Source: Cohnella algarum
Lineage (GTDB): Bacteria > Bacillota > Bacilli > Paenibacillales > Paenibacillaceae
Length of the DNA stretch: 64,000 nt
Assembly (NCBI RefSeq): GCF_016937515.1
Contig: NZ_JAFHKM010000002.1
Span: 4,521,001 to 4,585,000, forward strand
Direction of reading: 5' to 3'
Each line of letters begins with the position of its first letter. The first letter of the stretch is position 1. This document shows positions 7,543 to 16,546 of the stretch, piece after piece. Made by a program: the position numbers and the translations under genes. A model generated the notes under the pieces. That model had not been told where the DNA came from. It worked only from the letters and a program-made list of their open reading frames with translations, and did not search any database.

Positions 7543-8856
7543 ATGCTGTCGCAAAAAGACAATGAAAGGATTACGCAAGTCGGAGAAGGCACGCCTGCAG
7601 GCGAGCTGTTCCGCAGGTACTGGATTCCGGCCTTTTTGTCGGAGGAGCTTCAAGCCGGCGGCGCGCCGCTTCCGGTGAAGCTGCTCGGAGAGCGGCTCGT
7701 CGCCTACCGCAACAAGGAAGGCACACTTGGCCTTTTGGGCGAGTTTTGCCCGCACCGGGGCACGTCGCTTACGCTCGGACGCAACGACGATTGCGGGCTG
7801 ACCTGCATTTACCACGGCTGGGCGTTCGATACGGAAGGCGCCTGCACGAGCATGCCCTCGGAGCCCGATTACAGCAAATTCAAGGAAAAAATCAAAAACA
7901 AAAGCTATCCCGTCCATGAAGCGGGAGGCATCGCCTGGACGTATATGGGACCTCCCGAGCTTCGGCCGCCGGTTCCGAATTTCATCTGGACGTCGCTGCC
8001 GGAGTCGCACCGGATGGTCGCGAAAGTGTATCAGGAATGCAACTACATGCAAATTTGGGAAAACGAAATCGACTACATGCACGCCTCCTTCGCGCATTTG
8101 GCCCTGAAGGAGCAGGACATGAAGGAAGGAGCGCTCAGCACGGAGCTCGGCATCAATCCGTCCCATCCGCTGGTGACCTCCCGCAATCCGCTGCTCAGCG
8201 TGCAGCCGACGACGTACGGCTTCCGCAATATGTTCGTCGGCCAGACGGACCAGACCGAGAACGCGCAGCAGTTCATTCTCGAAGCGCCGATTTTGATGCC
8301 GTCCTTCGCCTATACGCCGCGCGTTCCGGAGGAGGACCACCTGTTCCACGCCTATGTGCCGATCGACGATACGACGACGTGGTCCTACGACGTCCACTTT
8401 ACGCTCGAACGCCCGCTGAACCACGAGACGCAAAAGGAACGCCGCGGCTTGTGGGTCGATGAAAACTATAAAAAAATCTACAACAAGGACAACAACTACA
8501 AGCAGAACCGCGAGCTGATGGACGGCGACAATTTCTCCGGCATTCTCGGCATCAGCAACCAGGATCACGCGGTGACCGAAAGCATGGGCCCGATCGTCGA
8601 CCGGTCCAAAGAGCATCTCGGCACGAGCGACGTCGGCGTCATCGCGCTGCGGCGCATGGTGCTTCAATCGATCAAGCGGATGGAAAAGGGAGAGCCTCCG
8701 ATCGGCCTCGACCCAACGATTCCGACCGACAAAATCTACAGCGAAGGCGTCATTGCGCCCAAGGGCATCCCGTGGGAGGAAGCCTGTCCGCTGAATCCGG
8801 CATTCTCGCCGGTCAAAACCGAAAAGCCGGAGCTGACGAAGGGGGGAGCCGGATGA
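7543..8856 (+). CDS. Rieske non-heme iron oxygenase, large subunit
   Basis: A 437-residue aromatic-ring-hydroxylating oxygenase alpha subunit of the phthalate/vanillate-demethylase class. The Rieske cluster motif is CPHRGT at about 67-72 with CIYHGWAFD at about 86-94. The mononuclear iron site is visible as NEIDYMHASFAHLAL at about 172-186, with the bridging Asp and two His ligands. No beta subunit is encoded next to it, as is usual for homotrimeric members. The Rieske ferredoxin at 2558-2911 is its likely electron donor. The next gene starts within its stop codon (ATGA), so the two are translationally coupled. Confidence 0.9.
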   Translation: MLSQKDNERITQVGEGTPAGELFRRYWIPAFLSEELQAGGAPLPVKLLGERLVAYRNKEGTLGLLGEFCPHRGTSLTLGRNDDCGLTCIYHGWAFDTEGACTSMPSEPDYSKFKEKIKNKSYPVHEAGGIAWTYMGPPELRPPVPNFIWTSLPESHRMVAKVYQECNYMQIWENEIDYMHASFAHLALKEQDMKEGALSTELGINPSHPLVTSRNPLLSVQPTTYGFRNMFVGQTDQTENAQQFILEAPILMPSFAYTPRVPEEDHLFHAYVPIDDTTTWSYDVHFTLERPLNHETQKERRGLWVDENYKKIYNKDNNYKQNRELMDGDNFSGILGISNQDHAVTESMGPIVDRSKEHLGTSDVGVIALRRMVLQSIKRMEKGEPPIGLDPTIPTDKIYSEGVIAPKGIPWEEACPLNPAFSPVKTEKPELTKGGAG

Positions 8857-9725
8857 ACGGATCCCCGGCCGCGCACGACGGAACGGCGATCGGAGCCGTG
8901 CATTTGAAAGTAAGCGATCTGGCGCGGTCGGTCCGCTATTACACCGAAACGATCGGCCTTGGCGTGCTGAACCGCTACGGCGGGCTCGTGCGGCTGACGG
9001 CCGACGGCACGTATCCGCTCATCGTGCTCGAGGAGCTTCCGAACGCGCGCGTGCTGCCTCCCGGACGCAACAGCGGCTTGTACCACTTCGCGCTGCTCGT
9101 TCCGAGCCGCGCCGATCTCGGCGGCGTGCTGAAGCGCTTGCTTGAGACGAAAGCCGGCTTCGGCTCGGCGGACCACGACGTGAGCGAGGCGCTGTACTTG
9201 ACCGATCCCGACGGCATCGGCATCGAAATTTACCGGGATCGCGACCGGTCCGAGTGGACGACGCTGCCGAGCGGAGAGGTGTACATGTCCACGGACCCGC
9301 TCGACGGCAAGGGCCTGCTGCGGGAAGCGCCGGAAGGCGAATGGAAAGGGCTTCCGGTCGGCACGAAGGTCGGCCACGTGCATCTGCACGTCGGCGACTT
9401 GAAAACGGCGGAGGAGTTCTACTGCGGCCTGCTCGGCTTCCGGCCGATGCTGCGCTTCGGGCCTTCGGCGCTGTTTACCGGCGCCGGCGGCTATCATCAC
9501 CATATCGGCCTGAACGTCTGGGCGGGCGTCGGCGCGCCGCCGACGCCGGACGACGCGACGGGGCTTTCGTTCTTTACGATCGTTTATCCCGATCCGGCCC
9601 ATATCGAGCTGATTCTGCGGGAGCTGGAGCGCCGCGGCGTCCGGACGGAGGCGAAAGGCGACGCCTATTACTTCCGCGATCCGTTCGGCATCGGCATCCG
9701 GCTGACGACGTGCGGCATTTTGTAG
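8853..9725 (+). CDS. Two-domain VOC-family protein, extradiol ring-cleavage dioxygenase type
   Basis: A 290-residue protein built of two vicinal-oxygen-chelate modules, about residues 12-125 (AVHLKVSDLARSVRYYTETI) and 170-285 (GHVHLHVGDLKTAEEFYCGL), as in CatE-like catechol 2,3-dioxygenases. Candidate metal ligands in the second module are the His of VHLHV, a second His in GYHHHIGLNVW and the Glu of HIELIL. The ATG at 8853 overlaps the oxygenase stop and is preceded by GGGGGGAG. A diol from the Rieske enzyme would be a logical substrate, but a lyase or epimerase of the same fold cannot be excluded. Confidence 0.82.
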   Translation: MNGSPAAHDGTAIGAVHLKVSDLARSVRYYTETIGLGVLNRYGGLVRLTADGTYPLIVLEELPNARVLPPGRNSGLYHFALLVPSRADLGGVLKRLLETKAGFGSADHDVSEALYLTDPDGIGIEIYRDRDRSEWTTLPSGEVYMSTDPLDGKGLLREAPEGEWKGLPVGTKVGHVHLHVGDLKTAEEFYCGLLGFRPMLRFGPSALFTGAGGYHHHIGLNVWAGVGAPPTPDDATGLSFFTIVYPDPAHIELILRELERRGVRTEAKGDAYYFRDPFGIGIRLTTCGIL

Positions 9726-9776
9726 ACGGCGATATGCGGCGGCGATGGCCGCCGCCAACGAAACGAGGTGAAAGCG

Positions 9777-11276
9777 ATGTCCGCTTATGCGCTTGGAATC
9801 GATATCGGCACGACGGCCGTCAAAGTCATCCTGCTGTCGGAGGACGCGATCGTCTACCAAACGAGCGCGGAGCACCATTTGCTCTCCCCCCGGCACGGCT
9901 GGGCGGAGGAGGACCCGCGGCAGTGGTGGAGCAACGCCGCGAAGGCGGTTCGCGAGACGCTGGCCGCGGTGCCGGACGCGCGGGACGGCATCCGGGCGAT
10001 CGGCGTCAGCGGCATGGTGCCGGCGATCGTGCTGCTGGACGAGCGCGGCGAGCCGCTGCGCAACAGCATCCAGCAAAACGACGCGCGGGCCGTCCGGGAG
10101 ATCGAGGAAGTGAAGGGCGCGCTGCCCCAGGCGGAGCTGTTCGCGGCGACCGGCGGCTTCACCAACCAGCAGCACGTGCTGCCGCGGCTGCTCTGGGTGA
10201 AGCGCAACGAGCCGGACGTCTGGAGCCGGATCCATGCCGTGATGGGCTCTTACGATTACGTCAATTACAAGCTGACGGGACGAAAATCGCTCGAAATGAA
10301 CTGGGCGGTCGAAAGCGGCATGTTCGACATCCGTTCCCGGAAGTGGCTTCCGGAAACGTTTTCCGGCTTCGGGCTTGCGCCGCAGTGGCTGCCCGAGGTG
10401 TTCGAATCGGGCGACATCGTCGGCGAGGTCGGCGCCGAAGCGGCGGCCGAAACCGGCCTTAAAGCCGGCATCCCGGTCATCGCGGGAAGCGCCGATCACG
10501 TGGCGTCGACGCTGGCGGCCGGCATCGTGGAGCCCGGCGAGCTGCTGATCAAATTCGGCGGCGCCGGCGACATCCTGTACTGCACGGACGAGATTCGCCC
10601 CGTGCCCGAGCTTTTTTTCGATTATCACGTGTGTCCCGGCAGCTATTTGCTCAACGGCTGCATGGCGTCCAGCGGCTCGCTCGTCAAATGGTACGCCAAG
10701 GAGTTTCTTCAGGACGAATCGCCAGACTTGTTCGCCCGGCTGGATCGGGACGCGCAGCGGGTTGCGCCCGGCTCCGACGGCCTGATCATTCTTCCGTATT
10801 TTCTCGGAGAGAAGACCCCGATTTTCGATCCGGAGGCTCGCGGCGTCATGTTCGGGCTCAGTCTCGCGCACAAGCGGGAACATATTTTCCGGGCGATTTT
10901 GGAATCGGTCATTTACGGCTTCCGGCATCACATCGAAATCATTCGCGAAAAGGGGTTCGAGCCGACCGCGATCCGGGCGACGAACGGCGGCGCCAAAAGC
11001 AGGTTCTGGTGCCAAATCGCCGCCGACGCGCTGAACGCGGACATCCGCTCGTACCCTTCGCATCCGGGCTCGGCGCTGGGCGTGGCGTTTCTGGCCGGCA
11101 AGACGACGGGCGTCTACCGCTCGTGGGAGCAGATCGCCGGCTTTCTGACCGAGTACCGGGATTTTCGGCCGCGGAAGGACGATGCGGCGATATACGACAA
11201 AAGCTATGCGATCTACCGGAAGCTTTATGAGCAGCTCAAGCCGTCGTTTCGGCAGGTAAACGGGCTGTACGGCTGA
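9777..11276 (+). CDS. FGGY-family carbohydrate kinase (xylulokinase-like)
   Basis: A 499-residue ATP-dependent sugar or polyol kinase. The N-terminal ALGIDIGTTAVKVILL is the phosphate-1 loop of the actin/hexokinase fold. GVSGMVPAIVLLDE, the catalytic-region LRNSIQQNDARA and the C-terminal FGGY-like IRATNGGAKSRFWCQIAADAL follow in family order. The ATG at 9777 is used because GAGGTG lies 6 nt upstream. A sugar kinase among aromatic-oxidation genes is unusual. It fits the DeoR-type regulator, since its phosphorylated product would be a natural inducer, or a substrate carrying a sugar or polyol part. Confidence 0.9.
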   Translation: MSAYALGIDIGTTAVKVILLSEDAIVYQTSAEHHLLSPRHGWAEEDPRQWWSNAAKAVRETLAAVPDARDGIRAIGVSGMVPAIVLLDERGEPLRNSIQQNDARAVREIEEVKGALPQAELFAATGGFTNQQHVLPRLLWVKRNEPDVWSRIHAVMGSYDYVNYKLTGRKSLEMNWAVESGMFDIRSRKWLPETFSGFGLAPQWLPEVFESGDIVGEVGAEAAAETGLKAGIPVIAGSADHVASTLAAGIVEPGELLIKFGGAGDILYCTDEIRPVPELFFDYHVCPGSYLLNGCMASSGSLVKWYAKEFLQDESPDLFARLDRDAQRVAPGSDGLIILPYFLGEKTPIFDPEARGVMFGLSLAHKREHIFRAILESVIYGFRHHIEIIREKGFEPTAIRATNGGAKSRFWCQIAADALNADIRSYPSHPGSALGVAFLAGKTTGVYRSWEQIAGFLTEYRDFRPRKDDAAIYDKSYAIYRKLYEQLKPSFRQVNGLYG

Positions 11277-11280
11277 CGGA

Positions 11281-11335
11281 CGGATCACGGGCGGATCACG
11301 GACGGATAACGGGCAGATCTCGAACGGATCACGGA
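11281..11335 (+). repeat. Five tandem 11-bp units in the kinase-SDR gap
   Basis: Units of CGGATCACGGR repeat head to tail five times: three close copies, one diverged (CAGATCTCGAA) and one close. They start 4 nt after the kinase stop. The remaining 130 nt before the next gene are GC-rich without a clear signal. Confidence 0.75.
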
Positions 11336-11464
11336 CGGCGGCAGGGGCAGGCGGTACGGATCCGGCGAAAACGGCAGCCGCAGGCCCCTCGCGGGCGTCC
11401 GCGGCGCGCCCGTCGGAACCGGATCGCGCCATTCCGGCCGCGGCAACCGACAGGAGGAACGAAC

Positions 11465-12247
11465 ATGGGAGAACTCGACAATCAAATCGCCGTCGTGACG
11501 GGCGCGGGCAGCGGCATCGGCCGCAGCATCGCCGTTCGTCTGGCGGAGGCGGGAGCGACGGTCGTCGTCGCCGACGTGAGCGAACCGGCCGGGAAGGAGA
11601 CGCTGGCGCGGCTTCCCGCCGCCCCAGGCGGCGAGCACGCGTTCGCGCGGATCGACGTCACGAGCAAGGACAGCGTCGGGGAGGCGTTCGCGTCGATCGC
11701 GGAGCGGTTCGGACGCATCGATATTTTGGTCAACAACGCCGGCGTCTCCACGATGAACCGGATCGAGCAGTTGACCGAAGCGGAATGGGATTTCAATTTC
11801 AACGTCAACATCAAAGGCGTGTTCCTTTGCACGCAGGCGGCTTTGCCGTACATGAAGGCGCAGGCGAAGGGAAAAATCGTCAACACCGCCTCGATGGCGG
11901 GCAAGCGCGGCGTGCCGCTGCTGGCCCACTACGCGGCGTCCAAATGGGCCGTCATCGGCTTCACGAAAAGCGCGGCGATCGAATTCGCGCCGTTTAACAT
12001 CACGGTCAACTGCGTATGCCCCGGCTACGTGAAAACCGGCATGCAGGACCGGGAACTGCAATGGGAAGGCGAGCTTCGGGGCATGACGCCGGACGAGGTG
12101 CGGGAAGAGTATATTCGGCTGACGCCGCTCGGCCGGCTGGAGGAGCCGGAGGACGTCGCCAAGGCCGTCTGGTTTCTGGCGACCGACCACGCCGGCTTCA
12201 TCACGGGCGAAGCGCTCGACGTCACCGGCGGAGCCGATCTGCTTTGA
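11465..12247 (+). CDS. Short-chain dehydrogenase/reductase (SDR)
   Basis: A 260-residue classical SDR that oxidises an alcohol or sugar hydroxyl with NAD(P). The cofactor motif TGAGSGIG is at about 13-20, NNAG at about 90-93 and the catalytic Tyr-Lys in YAASK near 157-161. Asp in VVVADVS after the second strand favours NAD over NADP. The C-terminus (GEALDVTGGADLL) is typical. It follows the FGGY kinase, so sugar or polyol oxidation is plausible. A GGAGG-type ribosome binding site precedes the ATG. Confidence 0.9.
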   Translation: MGELDNQIAVVTGAGSGIGRSIAVRLAEAGATVVVADVSEPAGKETLARLPAAPGGEHAFARIDVTSKDSVGEAFASIAERFGRIDILVNNAGVSTMNRIEQLTEAEWDFNFNVNIKGVFLCTQAALPYMKAQAKGKIVNTASMAGKRGVPLLAHYAASKWAVIGFTKSAAIEFAPFNITVNCVCPGYVKTGMQDRELQWEGELRGMTPDEVREEYIRLTPLGRLEEPEDVAKAVWFLATDHAGFITGEALDVTGGADLL

Positions 12248-12308
12248 TCCGCTCCGGCCCTTATTGCGGTAAGCAAGCACTCCTACTTTACGATCGGAGG
12301 GATCGTTC

Positions 12309-13922
12309 ATGAAGTTCGACGCGCTGCACTATCCGAACCCGTCGCGCCGGACGGCCGTGTACGGCCGGAAGGGCATGGTCGCCACCTCGCAGCAGCTCGC
12401 CGCCCAGGCGGGGCTCGAGATGCTGAAGAAGGGCGGCAACGCCGTCGATGCGGCGGTGGCGACCGCCGCCTGCCTGACCGTCGTGGAGCCGACCTCCAAC
12501 GGCATCGGCGGGGACGCGTTCGCGCTCGTTTGGACGGGCGGCAAGCTGCACGGGCTCAACGCGAGCGGTCCCGCTCCGGCCGGCATCTCCATCGCCGCGC
12601 TTGCGGCGCTGGGACATCGCGAAATGCCGAAATACGGCTGGCTTCCGGTCAACGTGCCCGGAGCGCCGGCCGGTTGGGCGGAGCTGTCGCGCCGTTTCGG
12701 CCGGCTGCCTTTTCGCGAGCTGCTTGCGCCCGCGATTCGCTACGCGGAGGAGGGCTATGCCGTATCCCCGACGCTCAGCCGCTTCTGGAACATGGCGTAC
12801 GACCGCCACCGCGCGGAAATGACGGGCGAGCTTTTCGACGAGTGGTACAAGACGTTCACGCTGAACGGCAAGCCGCCCGCGCCGGGGCAAATCTGGGCGT
12901 CGCCGGATCATGCCCGGACGCTGCGCGAGATCGCCGAAACGGCGGCGGAGTCGTTCTATCGCGGCGAGCTGGCCGAGCGGATCGACCGGTTCGCGCGGGA
13001 AACGGGAGGCTTTCTCCGGAAGGAGGATCTTGCCCGCTTTGCGCCCGATTGGGTGGAGCCGATCAGCGCCCGCTACAAGGGCTACGACGTCTGGGAGATT
13101 CCGCCGAACGGCCAGGGCATCGTGACGCTGATGGCGCTCAATATTTTGAAGGGGCTGGACGAGAGCGCGTTCGGTTCGCCGGAGCATGTCCACCGGCAGA
13201 TCGAAGCGATCAAGCTGGCGTTCGAAGACGGCTTGTGGGAAGTGACCGATCCGGCCCGCATGGCGCCGGGAACGGTCGCCTCGCTGCTGTCGGACGCCTA
13301 TGCGGCGGAGAAGCGCAAGCGGATCGGAGACCGCGCGCTCGAGCCGCGCCCGTCGCCGGTTCCGACCGGCGGCACGGTTTACCTGTGCGCGGCGGACGGC
13401 GAAGGCAACATGGTTTCCTACATTCAAAGCAACTACATGGAGTTCGGTTCCGGCCTCGTCGTGCCGGGCACGGGCATCGCCCTGCACAACCGCGGCCATT
13501 CCTTCTCCCTGAACCCCGGCCACATGAACGCGCTGGAGCCGGGGAAGCGGACGTATCATACGATCATTCCGGGATTTTTGTCCCGGGACGGCGAGGCCGT
13601 CGGACCGTTCGGCGTGATGGGCGCGTTCATGCAGCCGCAGGGCCATCTCCAGGTCGTCGTGAACGCGGTGGACGGAGAGCTCAACCCGCAGGCGGCGCTT
13701 GACGTGCCGAGGTGGCGGTGGGACGAGGGCAAAAAGATTTTGATCGAGCCGTCGTTTCCGAAAGAGCTGGCCCGGGAGCTGGCGGAGCGGGGGCACGAGC
13801 TGGAAGTCGCCGAAAACGCCGGCTTGTTCGGCCGGGGGCAGATCATCTGGCGCGATCCGGACACCGGGGTGCTCTGCGGCGGCACCGATCCCCGCACCGA
13901 CGGAGCCGTGGCGGCTTGGTAG
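12309..13922 (+). CDS. Gamma-glutamyltransferase-like hydrolase (YwrD-type)
   Basis: A 537-residue Ntn-hydrolase of the gamma-glutamyltranspeptidase family. The start of the small subunit is recognisable at GGTVYLCAADGEGNMVSY near residue 355, where the Thr aligns with the autoprocessing nucleophile. SNGIGGDAF near 60 and VVPGTGIALHNRG near 385 are family landmarks. No signal peptide is visible, so it probably acts in the cytoplasm, like YwrD and unlike secreted GGTs. It could remove or add a gamma-glutamyl group on a pathway intermediate. GGAGGG lies 8 nt upstream of the ATG. Confidence 0.88.
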   Translation: MKFDALHYPNPSRRTAVYGRKGMVATSQQLAAQAGLEMLKKGGNAVDAAVATAACLTVVEPTSNGIGGDAFALVWTGGKLHGLNASGPAPAGISIAALAALGHREMPKYGWLPVNVPGAPAGWAELSRRFGRLPFRELLAPAIRYAEEGYAVSPTLSRFWNMAYDRHRAEMTGELFDEWYKTFTLNGKPPAPGQIWASPDHARTLREIAETAAESFYRGELAERIDRFARETGGFLRKEDLARFAPDWVEPISARYKGYDVWEIPPNGQGIVTLMALNILKGLDESAFGSPEHVHRQIEAIKLAFEDGLWEVTDPARMAPGTVASLLSDAYAAEKRKRIGDRALEPRPSPVPTGGTVYLCAADGEGNMVSYIQSNYMEFGSGLVVPGTGIALHNRGHSFSLNPGHMNALEPGKRTYHTIIPGFLSRDGEAVGPFGVMGAFMQPQGHLQVVVNAVDGELNPQAALDVPRWRWDEGKKILIEPSFPKELARELAERGHELEVAENAGLFGRGQIIWRDPDTGVLCGGTDPRTDGAVAAW

Positions 13923-13997
13923 CCCCGAAGGCTTCGCAAGCGGGGAATGTCCCCCGCGCAGGCCGCAGAAAGCAAACGCGAACAGGAGGGCGACCGA

Positions 13998-14792
13998 ATG
14001 ACGGCTTTGCGGATTAACGGACAGCGCTACGAGGTCGACGTCGTCGTGTTCGATAAAGACGGCCTGCTGTTCGATTCCCAGCATTTCTGGAAAGCGCTCG
14101 CCAAGGTTCGGATCCGCTGCCTGCGCGAAACGCTCGGCGACGAGGGCGTCCGCCGCTGGTGCCGGCTGTTCGGCGTCGCGCTGAACGAGCGGGAGGAGCC
14201 GGCGCGGATCGATCCGAACGGCATATTCGCCCTCGCTTCGCCTCAGGAGGAAATCGTCGTCACCGCGTCCGTGCTGAAATCGGTCACGGGAAGCGACTGG
14301 GGCGAGTGCCGCCGGAACGCCGCCGCCGCGTTCGAGCGGTCGGACCGCGAATTCGAGCCGGCCGAGGGGTTGCTTCCGAAGCCCGGCTTCCCCGACATTT
14401 TTCGCCGGCTGAAAGAAGTTTCGATTCCGTTCGGGATCGCCACCTCCGACGACTACGAGCGGACGAAAGCTTCCGTCGAGCGGTACGGCGTCTGGGACGA
14501 ACTGCGGTTTCTCATTACGCCGGCCGACGTCGAGCGAGGCAAGCCGAATCCCGACATGCTCCTGCTAGCGGCCGAGAAGATGAACGTGCCGCTTTCGCGG
14601 ATCGCGATGGTGGGCGACTCGTTCGTGGACGTGCAGATGGCCCGGGCCGCGGGCTGCATCGGGATCGGCATTCCCGACGATCCGGACATGGCGCGCAAAA
14701 TGCGGGGGCTCGCGACGTGCATCGCCAGCGATTTGAACGCGATCGAGACGGAGCGGGCGCCCGCACGCGCGGAGGGAACGATTTTAACTTAA
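13998..14792 (+). CDS. HAD-superfamily phosphatase
   Basis: A 264-residue haloacid-dehalogenase-fold hydrolase. Motif I is VVFDKDGLLFDS (about 15-26), with Lys in the middle of the DxD as in many sugar phosphatases. Motif II is IATSDD, the conserved Lys is in RGKPNPDM and motif III is MVGDSFVDVQMARAAG. It would dephosphorylate a small phosphorylated metabolite, possibly countering the FGGY kinase. The ATG at 13998 sits 7 nt after AGGAGGG. The BtpA-family gene starts 23 nt after its stop. Confidence 0.85.
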   Translation: MTALRINGQRYEVDVVVFDKDGLLFDSQHFWKALAKVRIRCLRETLGDEGVRRWCRLFGVALNEREEPARIDPNGIFALASPQEEIVVTASVLKSVTGSDWGECRRNAAAAFERSDREFEPAEGLLPKPGFPDIFRRLKEVSIPFGIATSDDYERTKASVERYGVWDELRFLITPADVERGKPNPDMLLLAAEKMNVPLSRIAMVGDSFVDVQMARAAGCIGIGIPDDPDMARKMRGLATCIASDLNAIETERAPARAEGTILT

Positions 14793-14815
14793 CTTGCGAA
14801 TGGGGAGTGTGCCAA

Positions 14816-15643
14816 ATGACCTGGCTGAAAGATGTGATCGGAACCGAAAAACCGATTATCGCGATGTGTCACCTGCTGCCGTTGCCGGGAGATCCTTACT
14901 ATGACCGCGACAAAGGAATGGACTTCGTCATCGCGATGGCGCGCAAGGATTTGCGGGCGCTGCAGGACGGGGGCGTGGACGCGGTCATGTTCTCGAACGA
15001 ATTCAGCCTGCCGTATTTGACCGATGTCAAGACGGAAACGGTCGCCGCGATGGCCCGGATCATCGGGGAGCTCATGCCGGACATCCGCATTCCGTTCGGC
15101 GTCAACGTGCTCTGGGACGCGAAAAAATCGCTGGACCTGGCGATGGCGACCGGCGCGAAGTTCGTGCGCGAAATTTTTACCGGCGCTTACGCCAGCGATT
15201 TCGGCATCTGGAACACGAACATCGGCGAGACGATCCGGCATCAGCGGAGCATCGGCGCGCAGGACGTCAAGCTGCTGTTCAACATCGTGCCGGAAGCCGC
15301 CAAATATTTGGCCGACCGGGACATCGAGAGCATCGCGCGCTCGACGGTGTTCAACAATCGTCCGGACGCGCTCTGCGTTTCGGGGCTGACGGCCGGTTCC
15401 GAGACCGACCCGCAAGTGTTAAGGCGCGTCAAACAGACGGTGCCGGGCACGGTCGTGCTCGCGAACACCGGCGTGCGGCTGGAAAACGTCGAGCAGCAGC
15501 TGTCGATTTCCGACGGCGCGGTGGTCGGCACCACCTTCAAATACGACGGAAAGTTTGAAAACCATGTGGATCCGAAGCGGGTGGAGGCGTTCATGGGCAA
15601 AGTGAAAAGCTTCCGCGCGGGTCTCGTGGAAAACGCCGTCTAG
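14816..15643 (+). CDS. BtpA/SgcQ-family protein
   Basis: A 275-residue TIM-barrel protein of the BtpA family, recognised from MCHLLPLPGDPYYDRDKGMD at the N-terminus, SNEFSLPYLTDVKTETVAAM near 62-81 and the C-terminal SGLTAGSETDPQVLRRVK. BtpA was named for photosystem I accumulation in cyanobacteria. In other bacteria its relatives (SgcQ) sit in sugar operons with kinases and phosphatases, as here. The biochemical activity is not established; an aldolase- or epimerase-like reaction on a sugar phosphate is a reasonable guess. It is the last gene, followed by a strong terminator. Confidence 0.85.
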   Translation: MTWLKDVIGTEKPIIAMCHLLPLPGDPYYDRDKGMDFVIAMARKDLRALQDGGVDAVMFSNEFSLPYLTDVKTETVAAMARIIGELMPDIRIPFGVNVLWDAKKSLDLAMATGAKFVREIFTGAYASDFGIWNTNIGETIRHQRSIGAQDVKLLFNIVPEAAKYLADRDIESIARSTVFNNRPDALCVSGLTAGSETDPQVLRRVKQTVPGTVVLANTGVRLENVEQQLSISDGAVVGTTFKYDGKFENHVDPKRVEAFMGKVKSFRAGLVENAV

Positions 15644-15690
15644 GGCGCGCCGGGTCTGTGCATGTTAAGCCGAATATTGTGTGCAGTTAA

Positions 15691-15726
15691 GCGACCGTCC
15701 GGGAATTCCCCGGGCGGTCGTTTTTC
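15691..15726 (+). terminator. Terminator of the catabolic operon
   Basis: CGACCGTCCGGG pairs with CCCGGGCGGTCG (one wobble) around a short AATTC-type loop and is followed by TTTTT. Confidence 0.88.
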
Positions 15727-15783
15727 TTCACCGTGTGAAAGTGTCCGAGCAAGCTTGCGGGCACAGGCGTACCGCTCGGACGC

Positions 15784-16137
15784 GCTCCAGTTGAGTCGTG
15801 GCGACTCAGCTCGGCCCGCCATACGCCTATGCCCGCACGCAGTTGGGTGAAAATTACCCATCTCGCCGCCTCCGCATGTCCGCCAACGCTCCAATTGAGT
15901 CGTGGCGACTCAACTCGGCCCGCTATGCGCCTATGCCCGCACGCAGTTGGGTGAAAATTACCCATCTCGCCGCCTCCGCATGTCCGCCAACGCTCCAGTT
16001 GAGTCGTGGCGACTCAGCTCGGCCCGCTATGCGCCTATGCCCGCACGCAGTTGGGTGAAAATTACCCATCTCGCCGCCTCCGCATGTCCGCCAACGCTCC
16101 AGTTGAGTCGTGGCGACTCAACTCGGCCCGCCATGCG
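15784..16137. repeat. Tandem array of 104-bp palindrome-bearing units
   Basis: Nearly identical 104-bp units start at 15784, 15888 and 15992, and a partial fourth of about 42 bp starts at 16096. Each carries a hairpin TTGAGTCG-tgg-CGACTCAA (up to 10-bp arms in the fourth copy) and a second, TGGGT-gaaaatt-ACCCA. Differences between copies fall where stem pairing survives by G-T wobble. The period is not a multiple of three, so it does not encode a peptide repeat. There are no unique spacers, so it is not a CRISPR. Confidence 0.92.
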
Positions 16138-16546
16138 TATGCATGCTTGAGGCGGTCGCCTTTGCCGGGGAAATTTCATGTCCTTGATAGCCAATATTCC
16201 CATCTATCCAAGGCAAAGCGGTTTTCAGCGTCCCCGCCTTCCAAAGCGAGGCCGGCTCGTCCCTTCGTTGGATTTCTTCAGATTTCTTCCAATCTACAGG
16301 AAGAAAAAAGCGACAGAGCGGCCTATGCAGGATTTTACCAACGGGAATCGGGGATTTCGGGCGAAATGCCTCAAAACCCGTTCCTTGGTTGGATGAAATC
16401 CAATCGGGGGCGGCGAAGCCTTCAAATAGACCGCTTTTCATTTGGATGCAATCTGATGAAATCCAATGGAGCCCGCGGGCCGGGGCGGCCTCAAAACACT
16501 GCCGGCACCGCCCGCCGCGAAGGCTTGTCCGCGTTCGGCCGGTACT
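16138..16546. repeat. Non-coding stretch with TTGGAT...ATCCAA palindromes
   Basis: No convincing gene. It contains three palindromic elements: 16268-16292 (TTGGAT ... TTCCAA, 25 nt), 16389-16403 (TTGGATGAAATCCAA) and 16442-16466 (TTGGAT ... ATCCAA, 25 nt). The same motif recurs at 35672-35737 and 58269-58448, and the spacer around GGGGATTTCGGGC is also shared with the second locus. It is part of a dispersed intergenic repeat family. Confidence 0.7.

Noticed and set aside
8736..11432. A very long open frame (about 900 codons) on the minus strand opposite the VOC and kinase genes
   Set aside because: It lies antisense to two clear genes, is full of Arg, Ala and Gly as expected of GC-rich shadow frames, and has no family motif.
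15784..16137. 104-bp repeats as a CRISPR array
   Set aside because: The whole unit is conserved, there are no variable spacers and no cas genes lie nearby.
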